DNA of 64,000 nucleotides from Hippopus hippopus (lineage: Eukaryota; Mollusca; Bivalvia; Cardiida; Cardiidae), in NCBI GenBank assembly GCA_946811185.2, contig OX328105.1:46748845-46812844 (forward strand), given 5' to 3'. Shown in pieces: positions 40,347 to 52,608 of the stretch; position 1 is the stretch's first letter; every line of letters starts with the position of its first letter. The notes under the pieces are model-generated. The model was not told the DNA's origin and made no database searches. It was given only the letters and a program-made list of their open reading frames with translations. A program made the translations under genes and the position numbers.

Positions 40347-41335
40347 GGTCATGCTCCGGCAAAAAGGGGTCTTAATGCATCTCCGAGATCCATGGTACCG
40401 AGCAAGCTATCACATACTTATGGATCCATAATATCCACCTTTCTTGATAACCAAGTTAATCATGCGGTAGACTGGTTCTTAGAAATGCAGAATATTGACC
40501 AAAAGCGAAAAGTTTCGGCCCAAGTCAGCCTGCGCGGACTGCGCAGGCTGACCTGGGTCGACACTTTTCGCAGATGCATTAAGCCCCCTTTTCACAGAGT
40601 AAGGTTCATACATATTTTTCAAGATAAGATATTGAAACTTTTATGTGTTTTATTATGAAGAGAGCTGCCATAACTTTTTTTTCTGCTTTTTCTTTTGCAT
40701 TTTCAATTAGATATAGGTCATGCTCCGACAAAACGGGGCTTAATGCATCTCCGTTATCCATCTTACCAAGCAACTCATCACATACTTATGGATCCATAAT
40801 ATCCACCTGTTTTGATAACCAAGTTAATTATTCGGTAGACTGCTTCTTAGAAATGCAGAATATTGACCAACAGCGAAAAGTTTCGGCCCAGGTCAGCCTG
40901 CGCGGACTGCACAGGCCGACCCGGGTCGACACTTTTCGAAGATACATTGAGCCCCTTTTCACTGAGCATGGCTTTATATTATATTTTTTCGAGATAAGAT
41001 GTTGAAGCTCTTGTGTGGTTCATTATGAAGAGAGCAGCAATAAACCCTCATTGTTTTGCATTTACAATTAGATATGAGCCATGCTTTGGAAAAGGGGGCT
41101 TAATTTATCTCTGTGAATCATGATACCAAGGAAGTCATTACAACGGTTATGGATCTATAAAATCCATTTTGTCGAACAACCGAATGAATCATGAGGTAGT
41201 CTGGTCCTTGGTCATACAGAAAATTGACCAGTACCGAAAAGTGTCGGCCCAGATCAGCCTGCGCCGACTGCGCAGGCTGATCTGGTCGATACTTTTCGCG
41301 GATGCATTAAGCCACCTTTTCACAGAGCACGGCTC
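40347..41335. mobile_element. Three successive family-B MITEs
   Basis: Copies at 40347-40609, 40716-40973 and 41077-41335. Each has TCATGCTCC(or TT)GG-type starts, a CAGCCTGCGCGGACTGCGCA-type palindromic core with ACCTGGGTCGA arms, and TTTTCACAGAG ends. They are separated by about 105-bp spacers that are themselves similar (TTATGAAGAGAGC followed by TTTTGCATTT), so the set arose by local tandem duplication of MITE plus spacer. Confidence 0.75.
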
Positions 41336-42240
41336 ATATATTTTTCAAGATAGGGTGTTACATGTAATTCAAATCATCACTGGAAAAGGAGTGGTTGCTG
41401 CTGAAAAAATGGTGTGTCTGAAAACATGTAGACATGCAGTAAAAGGTTACAGGGTAAAGCTTAAAACATGATTACTCTGCACTGAATTAACATTTAGTGC
41501 AAGATAAGGATTCCTTATTCCCTATTTGCTGGTGTGAGCATTTATAAGCGCCCCGGGGAACCGATTGGCGGTAGCAACGCTTGTACATATATATTGGTTT
41601 GATAAATGTGTTCGCAAATAGGGATGAAAGGCCCTGCCGAATAAATTTGTCAGAATATTTTAACCAATCGAAAATAATTGGTTTTTATGTCTGGTGCATT
41701 AATACCCATTCGGCATACCTCGGGTGATGGGAGCCATCAAGTTAGGTGTAGGTACGGAATCGGCCGAGTTGTTATGAGTGGGAAGCCATCAAGTTAGATG
41801 TAGGTACGGAATCGGCCGAGTTGTGACGAGTGCATCAATACCAAGAAGTAGGTCAAAAGCTAGAGTTTTCAGGTACGCCGAAACATTGTACATAATTGTT
41901 CCAGTTTCGGAAAACTTTTTACCACATGACCCCGTTCTTTAACAATAATAATCGTTAATGGAGACAGCTTTTTTTGAAAACAGCTTTGGAAATGGAGAAA
42001 ATGCTGTTAAGCGACATTTTTTCCTTTTTTTTTTGACAGTTATTTTCTACCTTTTCACAGCCATAATTTATCCTTGAGCTGAGCTGGATTTGTCCTCAAC
42101 ACTTGCTGTCGTTTTGGGCAAGGTTAGATTTCGTGGTCTAGTAAAGACTTAATGTTTAAAAACGTTGTCATGGTGTGTTTAGAATATGATTATATCCACA
42201 TCATACCGACAGCAAGCCAAAATTGAATTAGTTAATTAAT
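41336..42240. other. Intergenic stretch with short direct repeat
   Basis: No gene seen. A unit of about 50 bp containing GGTACGGAATCGGCCGAGTT is present twice in tandem at about 41731-41832. Otherwise unremarkable AT-rich sequence. Confidence 0.5.
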
Positions 42241-42418
42241 TAATTCATTCATTCATTCATCCATTCACGCATTTATTCATTCACTCATTCATTCTTTCAT
42301 GTTCATTCATTCTTGTTCATTCATTCACTCACTCGCTCGCTCCTCGTTCGCTCGTTCATTTGTTTGTTCATTCATTCATTCACTCGTTCATGTTCATGTA
42401 TTCATTCTTTTGTACTTT
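42241..42418. repeat. ATTC microsatellite, interrupted
   Basis: Runs of TTCATTCATTCA with CTCG and GTTCAT interruptions. Duplicate at about 60072-60250. Confidence 0.9.
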
Positions 42419-42520
42419 CTCTATAAGTAGTTACCAGTAATCAGTTTCTATAGAATGCTTTAATCACGACTTATGTTAGATTTAGGCCCATAGGGCTGGA
42501 TTTTGAAATATTATATTTGC

Positions 42521-42780
42521 GCCATGCTCTGGCAAAAAAGGGGTTTAATGCATCTCTGTGATGGATCATACGAAGCATGTCATCACATAGTTATGGATCC
42601 ACAAAATGCATTTTGTAATACAACCAAATGAATCATGAGGTACGATTGTCTTTTGACATGCAGAAAAATTACCAAAAGCAAAAAGTATCGACTCAGGTCA
42701 GCCTGCGCAAAGTGCGCAGGCTGACCTAGGTTGATACTTTTTGTAAATACATCAAGTCCCCTTTTCACAGAGCATGGCTC
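42521..42780. mobile_element. Palindromic MITE, family B
   Basis: GCCATGCTCTGGCAAAAAAG start and CTTTTCACAGAGCATGGC end are inverted repeats. The core is CAGCCTGCGCAAAGTGCGCA. The best-preserved family-B ends in the window. Duplicate at 60354-60613. Confidence 0.8.
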
Positions 42781-42842
42781 GTTTACGTACTTTTTATACT
42801 TTTATATGACTGTATAAAACATGACATGTAACTATGAATATT

Positions 42843-43133
42843 GCCCCAGTAGCTCAGTCGGTAGCGCACAGGATTTTAGGACAGGGGGCTGCTAGTTCGA
42901 TTCCCGGCTCGGTCAATTTCCTTCCGAGGGTTGATGATAGTCATTGCGACAGGATTCATTCCTCTCTCACCACTGACCATTGTTTCAATGATAGTTATGT
43001 GGGAAAGCAGCCATTGGCTTAGAAAGAATATTGTGCGAAGAACTGGTAAAAGAAACTCCAGGAAAGCATGGAAAGGTGCACAGGCCGCTTTGATATAACT
43101 GAAACAATGAAAACGGTTTTAAACACCATACAA
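42843..43133 (+). mobile_element. tRNA-derived SINE, plus strand
   Basis: Box A TAGCTCAGTCGG and box B AGTTCGATTCCC, the shared SINE body, and a tail ending near GGTTTTAAACACCATACAAT. The tRNA-like part is not a functional tRNA gene: no CCA-type acceptor folding and the SINE body follows directly. Duplicate at 60676-60966. Confidence 0.82.
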
Positions 43134-43271
43134 TCACTAGACATAGCTTCCATTAACACAAGTTTGTCGTTCCTTGGACTTCGTGTTGTTTCTGTCTTAA
43201 CTGAATTCTTGCAGAATTTGTCGCTTGCAGATTCCACCCACTCTTTGTAAATTATCGTTAACATACAGTTG

Positions 43272-43487
43272 GGCCATGCTTTGGCAAAAAGGTGCTTAAA
43301 TGCATCTCCTTGATGCATGATTATCTATAAAGTCCATTTTGTCAAACAACCGAATGAATCGTAAGGTACACTGGTCCTTTGACATGCAGAAAATCGACCA
43401 GAAGTCAAAAAGTGTTGACTGCGCAGACTGACCTGGGTAGGGACTTTTTGCAAATGCATCAAGCCCCCTTTTCACAGAGCATAGCTC
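43272..43487. mobile_element. Palindromic MITE, family B, core deleted
   Basis: Normal ends (GGCCATGCTTTGGCAAAAAG, CTTTTCACAGAGCATAGCT). One side of the palindromic core is missing, leaving GTTGACTGCGCAGACTGACC. Duplicate at 61105-61320. Confidence 0.7.
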
Positions 43488-43761
43488 AATTAGTTTAATA
43501 CAGCTTTTACAAGAGTACCCAGATTCTTTTACTGCCAGTATAATCTAGGTCATGCTCTTGGCAAATAATTGTCTCTAGAGGAAAATACGACTGACCCAGA
43601 TCAGACGCCGCTTTTTGCTTCATCTGATCTGTGCCCAAACAGTATGCCATTGTCTACTTCTACAGACATGAGGGACTATGCAGATTAGCTCTTTTAGTAC
43701 AATACTCGAAAACATTGGCCTTTGCAAAAGACATAGATCAAGATCAGACACCAGTGCAATC

Positions 43762-43957
43762 TGGGCGCGACTCACTGACCTTTTGCGGACAGTGTTGATC
43801 AAGATCAGACTGCACAGAACGTGCAGTCTGATCTTGGATCTACACTGTCCGATAGGGAGATATTATTCCCCAAATTATAATTTTAAAATAGCAATATTTG
43901 GCTTTTTACTATCGAATTGAACGTTTCATTTTAGTTATTTAGGAGGACAAGGGTTAA
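43762..43957. mobile_element. Palindromic MITE, family C
   Basis: GCGCGACTCACTGACCTTTT start and AGGAGGACAAGGGTTAA end around the CAGACTGCACAGAACGTGCA palindrome. Duplicate at 61595-61790. Confidence 0.75.
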
Positions 43958-43963
43958 GAACAT

Positions 43964-44095
43964 ACTTAGTCTAATTCTCCAAGATTTTCTAAATTTGAAA
44001 GTAACACAACTTCTGATTGGTTTAACTAAATGGTTTAGCCAATAAGGAGTTGTATTACTTTCAAATTAAGAAAATACCTTAGAATAAGACTAAGA
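43964..44095. mobile_element. Short hairpin MITE, family D
   Basis: About 130 bp, nearly all inverted repeat: ACTTAGTCTAATTCTCCAAG ... GAATAAGACTAAG, arms rich in TTGAAAGTAACACAAC, centre GATTGGTTTAACTAAATGG. A second copy is at 44484-44611. Duplicates at 61797-61928 and 62319-62446. Confidence 0.78.
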
Positions 44096-44103
44096 ACGCC
44101 CTG

Positions 44104-44406
44104 GCCGAGCCCCGGTAGCTCAGTCGGTAGCGTACAGGACTTCAGAACAGGGGGTCGTGGGTTCGATTCCTGGCTCGGCCAATTTCTTTCCGAGGACTGA
44201 TGATAGTCATTGCGACAGGATTCATTCCTCTCCCACCGTTGACCATTGTTACGACAATGATTATGTGGGAAAGCAGCCAGTGGCTTGGAAAAAAATTGTG
44301 CGGAGTACTGGTAAAAGAGACTCCAGGAACGCATGGATAGGTGCACTGGCCGCCGCGATATAACTGAAATAATGTTGAAAAGGGCGTTAAACACCAAACA
44401 AACAAA
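44104..44406 (+). mobile_element. tRNA-derived SINE with 12-bp target duplication
   Basis: CCCCGGTAGCTCAGTCGG (box A) and GGGTTCGATTCC (box B), shared body, tail GGGCGTTAAACACCAAACAA. AAGAACGCCCTG at 44092-44103 and 44407-44418 is an exact 12-bp target duplication that also takes in the last bases of the family-D MITE. Duplicate at 61937-62241. Confidence 0.88.
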
Positions 44407-44483
44407 AAGAACGCCCTGAACAATGGTAGGTGAACTATGGACCCAGGTTCCGTATTCACCAACCATTCTTCAGACCATTCTTT

Positions 44484-44611
44484 TTCTTAGTCTCCAAGAT
44501 TTTCAAAATTTGAAAGTAACACAACCTCTGATTGGCTAAACCATTCGGTTTAGCCAATCAGAAGGTGTGTTTCTTTCAAATTTGGAAAAATCTGGAGAAT
44601 AAGACTAAGAA
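44484..44611. mobile_element. Short hairpin MITE, family D
   Basis: TTCTTAGTCTCCAAGATTTT ... AGAATAAGACTAAGAA with the perfect central palindrome GGCTAAACCATTCGGTTTAGCC. Confidence 0.8.
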
Positions 44612-44616
44612 TATAT

Positions 44617-44804
44617 TTGGCCTGCAACACGCGAAAAGGGGCATTCGGACATTTGCGTAAAGTGTCGTCTCGGATCAGCCTGCGCACTCCGGGCAGGCTA
44701 ATCCAAAACGACACTTTCCGTTTTTATATAATTTTCTGTTTTGCCCAAGTCTACTGTAGCTCAAATTTAATGTAGTCGTAAAGTGCCGTCTCGGATTAGC
44801 CTGC
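44617..44804. mobile_element. Family-A MITE cut by duplication junction
   Basis: Begins TTGGCCTGCAACACGCGAAA and reads as far as the second palindromic core, GGATTAGCCTGC. At 44803-44804 it passes directly into foldback-element sequence. The intact version at the end of copy 2 (62452-62716) shows what is missing. Confidence 0.88.
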
Positions 44805-47054
44805 TACTTGTACATTTGAAATCATTACTTCGAAAAAAAGCAAAGTCGTCCAGTTTTCAAGTCACGTAGCTGGCCCCTTTAATAACCGGAAATCATTCAA
44901 TTTTGAGTTTTCTTGTACATTCATAGTATCTGTTATTCAAAACAAGCATTTTTTCAAAATTCGCTCTTAGGCTCGCCAGCTACTTGTAGCTTTTGATTTC
45001 ACTCTAAGTAAAATTGAAAAATATCCGCATTTTCATGACGAGTAGCTGGTCCCTTAAATGGATGAGAATGGATTGATTTTGATATTTTTGATTTCTCCTA
45101 AGTGTCCCCAAAAAGATTTGTTGAAATATTTTGAAAAATCTCTTTTAATCTCGCCAGCTACTTGTACATTTGAAATCATTACTTCGAAAAAAAGCAAAGT
45201 CGTCCAGTTTTCAAGTCAAGTAGCTGGCCCCTTTAATAACCGGAAATGATTCAATTTTGAGTTTTCTTATACATTCATAGTATCTGTTATTCAAAACAAG
45301 CATTTAATTTCAAAATTCGTTCTTAGGCTCGCCAGCTACTTGTACCTTTCGATTTCACTCTAAGTAAAATTGAAAAATATCCGCATTTTCATGGCGAGTA
45401 GCTGGCCCCTTAAATGGATGAGAATGGATTGATTTTGATATTTTTTATTTTCCCTACGTATCCTGAATATGATTTGTTGAAATATTTTGAAAAATCTCTT
45501 TTAATCTCGCCAGCTACTTGTACATTTGAAATCATTACTTCGAAAAACAACAAAGTCGTCCAGTTTTCAAGTGAAGTAGCTGGCCCCTTTAATAACCGGA
45601 AATGACTCAATTTTGAGTTTTCTTATATATTCATAGTATCTGTTATTCAAAACAAGCTTTTAATTTCAGAATTCGCTCTCAGGCTTGCCAGCTACTTGTA
45701 CCTTTTGATTTCACTCTAAGTAAAATTGAAAAATATCCGCATTTTCATGACGAGTAGCTGGCCCCTTAAACGGATGAGAATGGATTGATTTTGATTTTTC
45801 TAATTTCTCCTAAATGTCTCCAAAAAGATTTGTTGAAATATTTTGAAAAATCTCTTTTAATCTCGCCAGCTACTTGTACATTTGAAATCATTACTTCGAA
45901 AAACAGCAAAGTCGTCCAGTTTTCAAGTCAAGTAGCTGGCCCCTTTAGTAACTGGAAATGACTCAATTTTGAGTTTTCTTATATATTCATAGTATCTGTT
46001 ATTCAAAACAAGCATTTAATTTCAAAATTCGCTCTTAGGCTCGCCAGTTTCTTGTACCTTTTGATTTCACTCTAAGTAAAATTGAAAAATATCCACATTT
46101 TCATGACGAGTAGCTGGCCCCTAAAGTGGATGAGAATGGATTGATTTGAATATTTTTAATTTCTCCTAAGTGTCCCCAAAAAGATTTGTTGAAATATTTT
46201 GAAAAATCTCTTTTAATCTCGCCAGCTACTTGTACATTTGAAATCATTACTTCGAAAAACAGCAAAGTTGTCTAGTTTTTATATCAAGTAGCTGGCCCCT
46301 TTAATAACCGGAAATGCTTCAATTTTGAGTTTTCTGACGCATTTATAGTCTACTTTATTCAAAACAAGTACTTAATTACAAAAACAGCTCTTAGACTCGC
46401 CGGCTACTTGTACCTTTCAATTCCTTTCCAAGTGAAATTGAAAAATGTCCCAATTTTCATGACGAGTCGCTCGCCCCTTTAATAATTAAAAATGAATTGA
46501 AAATGATATTTTCCATTTCTCTGTAGTACAGTGAATGTGATTCTTTGAAATATTTTGAAATGTCTGTCTTAATGTCGTCAGCTACTTGTACATTATGGAT
46601 CCCTAATTAAAAACAAATGTGAAAAAAAATTCCTAGTGACAGATCTCGCAGCTTGACCCTTTAATACAGGAAATTATTTGATTTTGATTTTTCTGATGCA
46701 TTTATATAGTATTCTGGATGGAAGAAAAACATTTCGTTTAAAGCGTCGACATTTGGTTTGTCAGCTACTTGTATCTTTAGGGAAATAATAAAAACCTCCA
46801 TTTTAATAACCTATATATTGGTCGCTTGGTACGAATTGCCAGATTTTCCTTTACAAGTGACTGCTTTCTAGAAGGTGGCTACCAGTAGCTGGCTACAAAT
46901 AACCAATTTTACCAGCTCAAGTAGCTGGCTACTAGTAGCTGGCTACTAGAAGCTAACTTTACCTGAACAAGTAGCTGGCTACTAGTAGCTAACTTTACCT
47001 GAACAAGTAGCTGGCTACTAGTAGCTGGCTACTAGTAGCTAACTTTACCTATCT
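44805..47054. mobile_element. Partial foldback element (right arm only)
   Basis: Copy of 26977-29227: inverted-orientation 356-bp units, then the AGCTACTAGTAGCC minisatellite, ending CCTATCT at 47054 followed by the TTGGGCGAC flank. The left arm and centre are absent because the duplication began inside the element. Confidence 0.88.
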
Positions 47055-47159
47055 TTGGGCGACGGTGTAATATTTTGCAGTTTCTAAAGAAACTTCTTGC
47101 ATTATGGAGGTAAGCTATCAACGCCATGTTTATAGTGTTTTGCCTTACTGGCTCGAGAT

Positions 47160-47362
47160 TTTAACACCTACGCTGCTAAGCGCGACTCACTGACCTTTTG
47201 CGGACAGTGTAGATCAAGATCAGACTGCACAGAACGTGCAGTCTGATCTTGGATCTACATTGTTCGATAAGGAGATATTATTCCCCAAACATAGCAACAT
47301 TTGGGTTTTTACTATTGAATTGAAAAATTTCATTTTAGTTATTTAGCAGGATAAGAGTTAAC
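47160..47362. mobile_element. Palindromic MITE, family C (duplicate)
   Basis: Duplicate of 29333-29535. Confidence 0.75.
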
Positions 47363-47708
47363 CTATTCATCTCATTGTCAATTTAGACATCATAATTGCT
47401 GCATTAATGGAGTGTCAAGTCTGCGACCTTCTTCCGGTTTGTAGTCGTCAAAATCAGTCCCGTTTGAAAATTTGACTGTATAGCTTGAGTAAACCCTTCT
47501 GCTGCACTGTTTGTTCAGACAAAATGGAAGGTCAGGTTTTTCGTGTTGATAAGATGATTTCAATGGAAACTGTTTGCAAGTTTGTTATTTTAGGGGGAAC
47601 TATTTTGTGCCTGTGACCATAGGCATGGAACATGGTCTGTCACCAGGAATTGCTTTTTTTCATTGTGATTTTTGAATTGTAGCTGTTGAAAACATTGCGA
47701 GAAAAAGG

Positions 47709-50700
47709 AGTCAAGAGGGCCGTGATGGCTCTGAAGTCGCTCAACTGAGCCTTTTGATAAAGCATGACCCATTTCCTATCTCGTCCAAGATATTATTACA
47801 AACATTCTGACCAACTTTCATGAGTACTGGACAGAAAATGTGGCCTCTAGAGTATGCACAAGAATTTTCTAAGGATTGACCTGGTGACCTTGGTTTTAAC
47901 CAGACGTGACCATATGAGTTATCATCAAGAGATACATTCTGACCAACTTTCATAAGTATTGAACAGAAAATATGGCCTCTAGAGTGTACACAATGTTTTT
48001 AGCTCACCTGAGCACGAAGTGCTCATGGTGAGCTATTGTGATCGTGCTGTGTCCGGCGTCCGTCGTCCGTCGTGCGTCGTCCGTCGTGCGTGGTCAACTT
48101 TTACTTTGTGTACACTCTAGAGGCCACATTTTCAGTCTGATACTTGTGAAACTTGGTCAGAATGTTTGTCTTGATGATATCTCGGACAAGTTCGAAAATA
48201 GGTCTTGTCGGGTCAAAAACTAGGCCACTAGGTCAAATCATAGAGAAACCTCTAGAGGCCACATTTTCTGTCAAATACTCCTGAAAGTTGGTCAGAATGT
48301 TTGTCTTGATGATATCTCGGACGAGTTTGAAAATGGGCCATTTCGGGTCAAAAACTAGGTCACCAGGTCAAATCTTAGAAAAACCTTGTGTACGCTTTAG
48401 AGGCCACATTTTCAGTCCAAAGCTCTTGAAAGTTGGTCAGAATGTTTGTCTTGATGATATCTCGGACGAGTTTGAAAATGAGCCATGTTGGGTCAAAAAC
48501 TAGGTCACCAGGTCAAATCTTAGAAAAACCTTGTGTACGCTTTAGAGGCCACATTTTCAGTCCAAAGCTCTTGAAAGTTGGTCAGAATGTTTGTCTTGAT
48601 GATATCTCGGACGAGTTTGAAAATGAGCCATGTTGGGTCAAAAACTAGGTCACCAGGTCAAATCTTAGAAAAACCTTGTGTACGCTCTAGAGGCCACATT
48701 TTCAGCCCAAAACTCTTGAAAGTTGGTCAGAATGTTTGTCTTGATGATATCTCTGACAAATTTGAAAACGAGCCATGTTGGGACAAAAACTAGGTCACTA
48801 GGTCAAATCTTAAAAAACCTTGTGTAAGCTCCGGAAGCCACATTTTCTGTCCAATACTCTTGAAATTTGGTCAGAATATTTGTCTTGTTAATATCGCAGA
48901 CGAGTTCGAAAGTGGGCCATGTGGGGTCAAAAACTAGGTCACTAGGTCAAATCTTAAAAAAACCTTGTGTATGTTCCAGAAGCCACATTTTCTGTCCAAT
49001 ACTCTTGAAATTTGGTCAGAATATTTGTCTTGATAATATCGCAGACGAGTTGGAAAGTGGGCCATGTCGGGTCAAAAACTAGGTCACTCGGTCAAATCTT
49101 TTAAAAAAAATGTGTATGCTCCAGAAGCCACATTTTCAGTCCAATGCTCTTTAAAGTTGGTCAGAATGTTTGTCATGATGATAGCTTGGATGAGTTTGAA
49201 AATGGGTCATGTCAGGTCAAAAACTAGGTCACCAGGTCAAATCTTAGAAAAACCTTATGTAAGCTCTAGAGGCCACATTTTCAGTCCAATAATCTTGAAA
49301 TTTGGTCAGAATGTTTGTCTTGATAATTTCTTAGACTAGTATGTGAAAATGGGTCATGTTGGATAAAAAACTAGGTCACAAGGTCAAATCTCGGAAAAAC
49401 CTTTTGTACTATAATTACAGTCCAATATTCTTTAAACTTTTGTTAGAATGTTTGTCTTGATGATATCTTGCATGAGTTTGAAAATGGGTCACGTGGAATA
49501 AATACTAGGTCACCAAGTTTCAACCTTGAAAAACCGTGTGTACGCTCTAGAGGCCACATTTTCAGTCCAATAATCTTGAAATTTGCTTTGAATGTTTGTC
49601 TTGTTAGACTAGTATGAATATGGGTCATGTTGGATAAAAAACTAGGTCACTTGGTCAAATCTCGGAAAAACCTTTTATACACCCTACAGGCCACATTTTC
49701 TCTCAAATACTCATGAAAGTTTGTCGGAATGTATGTCTGGATAATTTCTACATGTCAAGTAGGCCGCTGAGACAAATTCTAGAAAAAGCTTGTGTGCACT
49801 GTAGAGGCCATATTTGTAAGCCCAATACTAATGAGTGTTTGTCAGAGTGTTTGTCTTAATATCTCTGAAGAGATTGGAAATGGGTCATGTTTGACCAAAA
49901 GGCTCAGGTGAGCGACTTCAGGGCCATCGTGGCCCTCTTGTTCTAGGATTTGACCTGTTGACATAGTTTTTGACCCCATGTTACTCATTTTAAAACTCAC
50001 GCAAACTATCATTAAGAAGAACATTCGGGCTAATTTTCAACAGTATTAGATAGAAAATGTGGTCTCTAGAGCGTACACAAGGTATTTCAAAGATTTGACG
50101 TGTTGACCTAGTTTTTTCCCAAATGTGACCCTTTCTTTTTACTAAGCAGAGATAGTATTAAGACAAACATTCTGACCAAATTTCATGAGTAGCCTATTCG
50201 ACTTGATTTGTGGCCTTTAAGCTGTACACTATGTTTTTCTATGATTGGACCTGTGTGACCTAGTTTTTTTACCCAACAAGACCCATTTTCGAAGTCGTCC
50301 GAAATATAATCAAGACAAACATTCTGACCAACTTTCATGAGTATCGGACTGAAAATGTGTACACGAGGTTTTCAAAGATTTGATCCAGCGACCTAGTTTT
50401 TAAACCAACCTATTTTCAAACTCGTCCGAGATATCACCAAGACAAATTTATTTGATCATTTTTTATGAGTATTGGACTGCAAATGTGTCCTTAAGAGATT
50501 AAACATGGTTTTTCTAAGATTTGACCATGTGACCTACTTTTTGACCAGATATAGCCAATTTCCAAGCTCGTCCGAGATATTATCAGTACAAACATTCTGA
50601 CCAACTTTGATGAGAATAGGACTGAAAATGTGTCCTCTAGAGCGTACAAAAGGTTTTTCCGAGATTTGACCAAATTACCTAGTTTCAACATGACCTTTTT

Positions 50701-51047
50701 TTCAAACTCGCCCGAGATATTATCAAGAAAAAATATTCTGACCAACTTTCAAGATTATTTGTCTGAAAATGTGGCTTCTAAAGTGTAAACAATGATTTTC
50801 AAAGATTTGACCGGGTGACCTAGCTTTTAACCCCAGATGGCCCATTTTCACACACCTTCAAGATATTTTCAAGAAAAACATTCTGATTAACTTACAAGAG
50901 TATTGGACAGAAAACGTGGCCTCTAGAGTGTACACAACGTTTTTCTAAGATTTGATTTGGCGACGTAGTTTTTGACGGACGTGACCTATTTTCGAAGTCG
51001 TACGGGACATTATATAAACAAACATTCTGACCAAGTTCCGTGAATAA
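47709..51047 (-). mobile_element. 145-bp-unit element, minus copy (duplicate)
   Basis: Duplicate of 29882-33220, again split by the plus-strand copy at 48004-49942. Confidence 0.8.
48004..49942 (+). mobile_element. 145-bp-unit element, plus copy (duplicate)
   Basis: Duplicate of 30177-32115 with the same unit number. The unit around 48361-48505 has become almost identical to the unit after it, unlike its counterpart at 30534-30678. Confidence 0.8.
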
Positions 51048-51048
51048 T

Positions 51049-52526
51049 GATAATAATAATAATAATATCTTTATTTAGTGAAGGTTAAAATATTAAGACT
51101 TATTTCAAAGTTTTTTTACAATGTTGCCTTCAAAATGAGTGGAACAACAATAATAATAATTATAATACATGTAATAATAATAATGAATAATGTATACTAG
51201 TCATCATCATAATAATAATGATAATGACAATAATAATAATGAATGATGATATTGATGACTGATGTTACTGATGATTGTGGTGTTGGAAAATGAAGATGAA
51301 TTTATGGCAAGATAATGCTGGAATCTGAGTTATACGGACAGACACACATTTTTATACTGTGTAATTTTCTGTTTAGATGTGTAATTCCTTATCTATAATG
51401 ATGATTGTACGTTCAATAAATGTGGCTTGAACTGTTTTTTAAAGATATGTAATGAGTTTGCATCTCTGATGGAAGTAGGAATTTCATTCCACACATCCAT
51501 GCTAAAATACGAGAATGCTTGTTTCTTGTACGATGTATTGAATCTCGAGTTTACGATGTCACTACGAGCACACGACTGTAAATTATAATTTGTGTTACTC
51601 GAAAACAAAATAATGTCACCTATATATCTTGGCGATAGGTTACTACGACACCTGTAAATTAAAACGCCGGTGTGATACATCTACTATCGTAAGTTAACCA
51701 ATTAAGTTGAGAAAAAAGTTTTTTCGACGGTGTTCTTGAGCTAACCCCTAGTATAATGCGAGCGGCTCTTTTCTGGAGGACAGTTAGCTTAGAAGATTTA
51801 CATTTGGTGTTCTTACACCAAACTGTGCAACAGTAGTCAAAGATTGGGAGTATGCAAGAATTATAAAATAATTGTTTCACTTCACATGTGAGATACATGG
51901 AAATTCTTTTTAGCAATGTTATCTTACTGTTAATCTTAGAGACAGTTTTATCAATATGAAAATTCCAGGACAAATGCTTATCAACATATACACCTAATAT
52001 TTTATGAGATTCAACGTTTTCAATGCAAAAGTAAATCTAGGTGAATAGAACCTAATTTATATTTAGGACCTATAAGCACACATTTTGTTTTATTTGGATT
52101 TACAAGCATATTGTTAACAGTACACCATTTCAGTATAGATTCTAGGCTATTCTGAAGATTAGCTTGTATTTCTATAAAGTTTGTTCCGGATGTATATAAT
52201 GTTGAATCATCCGCATAAAGGTCTAAATGTGAGGTATCAACGTGCAAGCCTATGTCATTTATGTAAATTAAAAAATGTAACTGTCCCAAAATAGAACCCT
52301 GAGGGACACCGCTAGTTATAATTTGTGGAGAAGAAAATACATCGTTATGTTTAATAAGCTGTTTTCTGTCATTCAAGTAGGATTTGAAAAGTTCCAGGGA
52401 CTTTTCAGAAAAATTGTGCAGCCTCAGCTTGTGTAACAAAATTTCATGGTCAACTAAATCAAATGCAAATTCATTAAATGAATCAGTGTTGACTGTGTCA
52501 AAGAGGTAGTGCATACTGTCAGGTTC
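51049..52526 (-). pseudogene. CR1/jockey-like LINE (duplicate)
   Basis: Duplicate of 33222-34700. The same RT blocks are present (G-V-P-Q-G-S, Y-A-D-D). The C-terminal RT/connection frame from 51973 to 51659 is open here because Trp replaces the stop found in copy 1. It is still 5'-truncated and frame-broken elsewhere. Confidence 0.85.
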
Positions 52527-52608
52527 AATTAATTAATTACTTATCTGATATAGACAGATGTTAATATGTTTGTCAGTGTGTATCTTTAGAAAGTAAATAG
52601 AAAAGGTC

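Larger units (their letters stand above)
26975..44804. repeat. Tandem segmental duplication, copy 1
   Basis: Direct repeat of about 17.83 kb, nearly identical to 44803-62639. It starts inside the right arm of the foldback element and ends in the palindromic core of a family-A MITE. It contains exons 2 and 3 of the macro-domain gene, their introns and about twenty repeats. Offsets between copies drift from 17,827 to 17,835 through small indels. Confidence 0.93.

Noticed and set aside
44109..44181. Functional tRNA gene (also 42843-42915 and 39140-39211 on the minus strand)
   Set aside because: Boxes A and B are present, but the acceptor stems do not close, the head runs into a SINE body with a LINE-like tail, and target duplications surround the whole unit.
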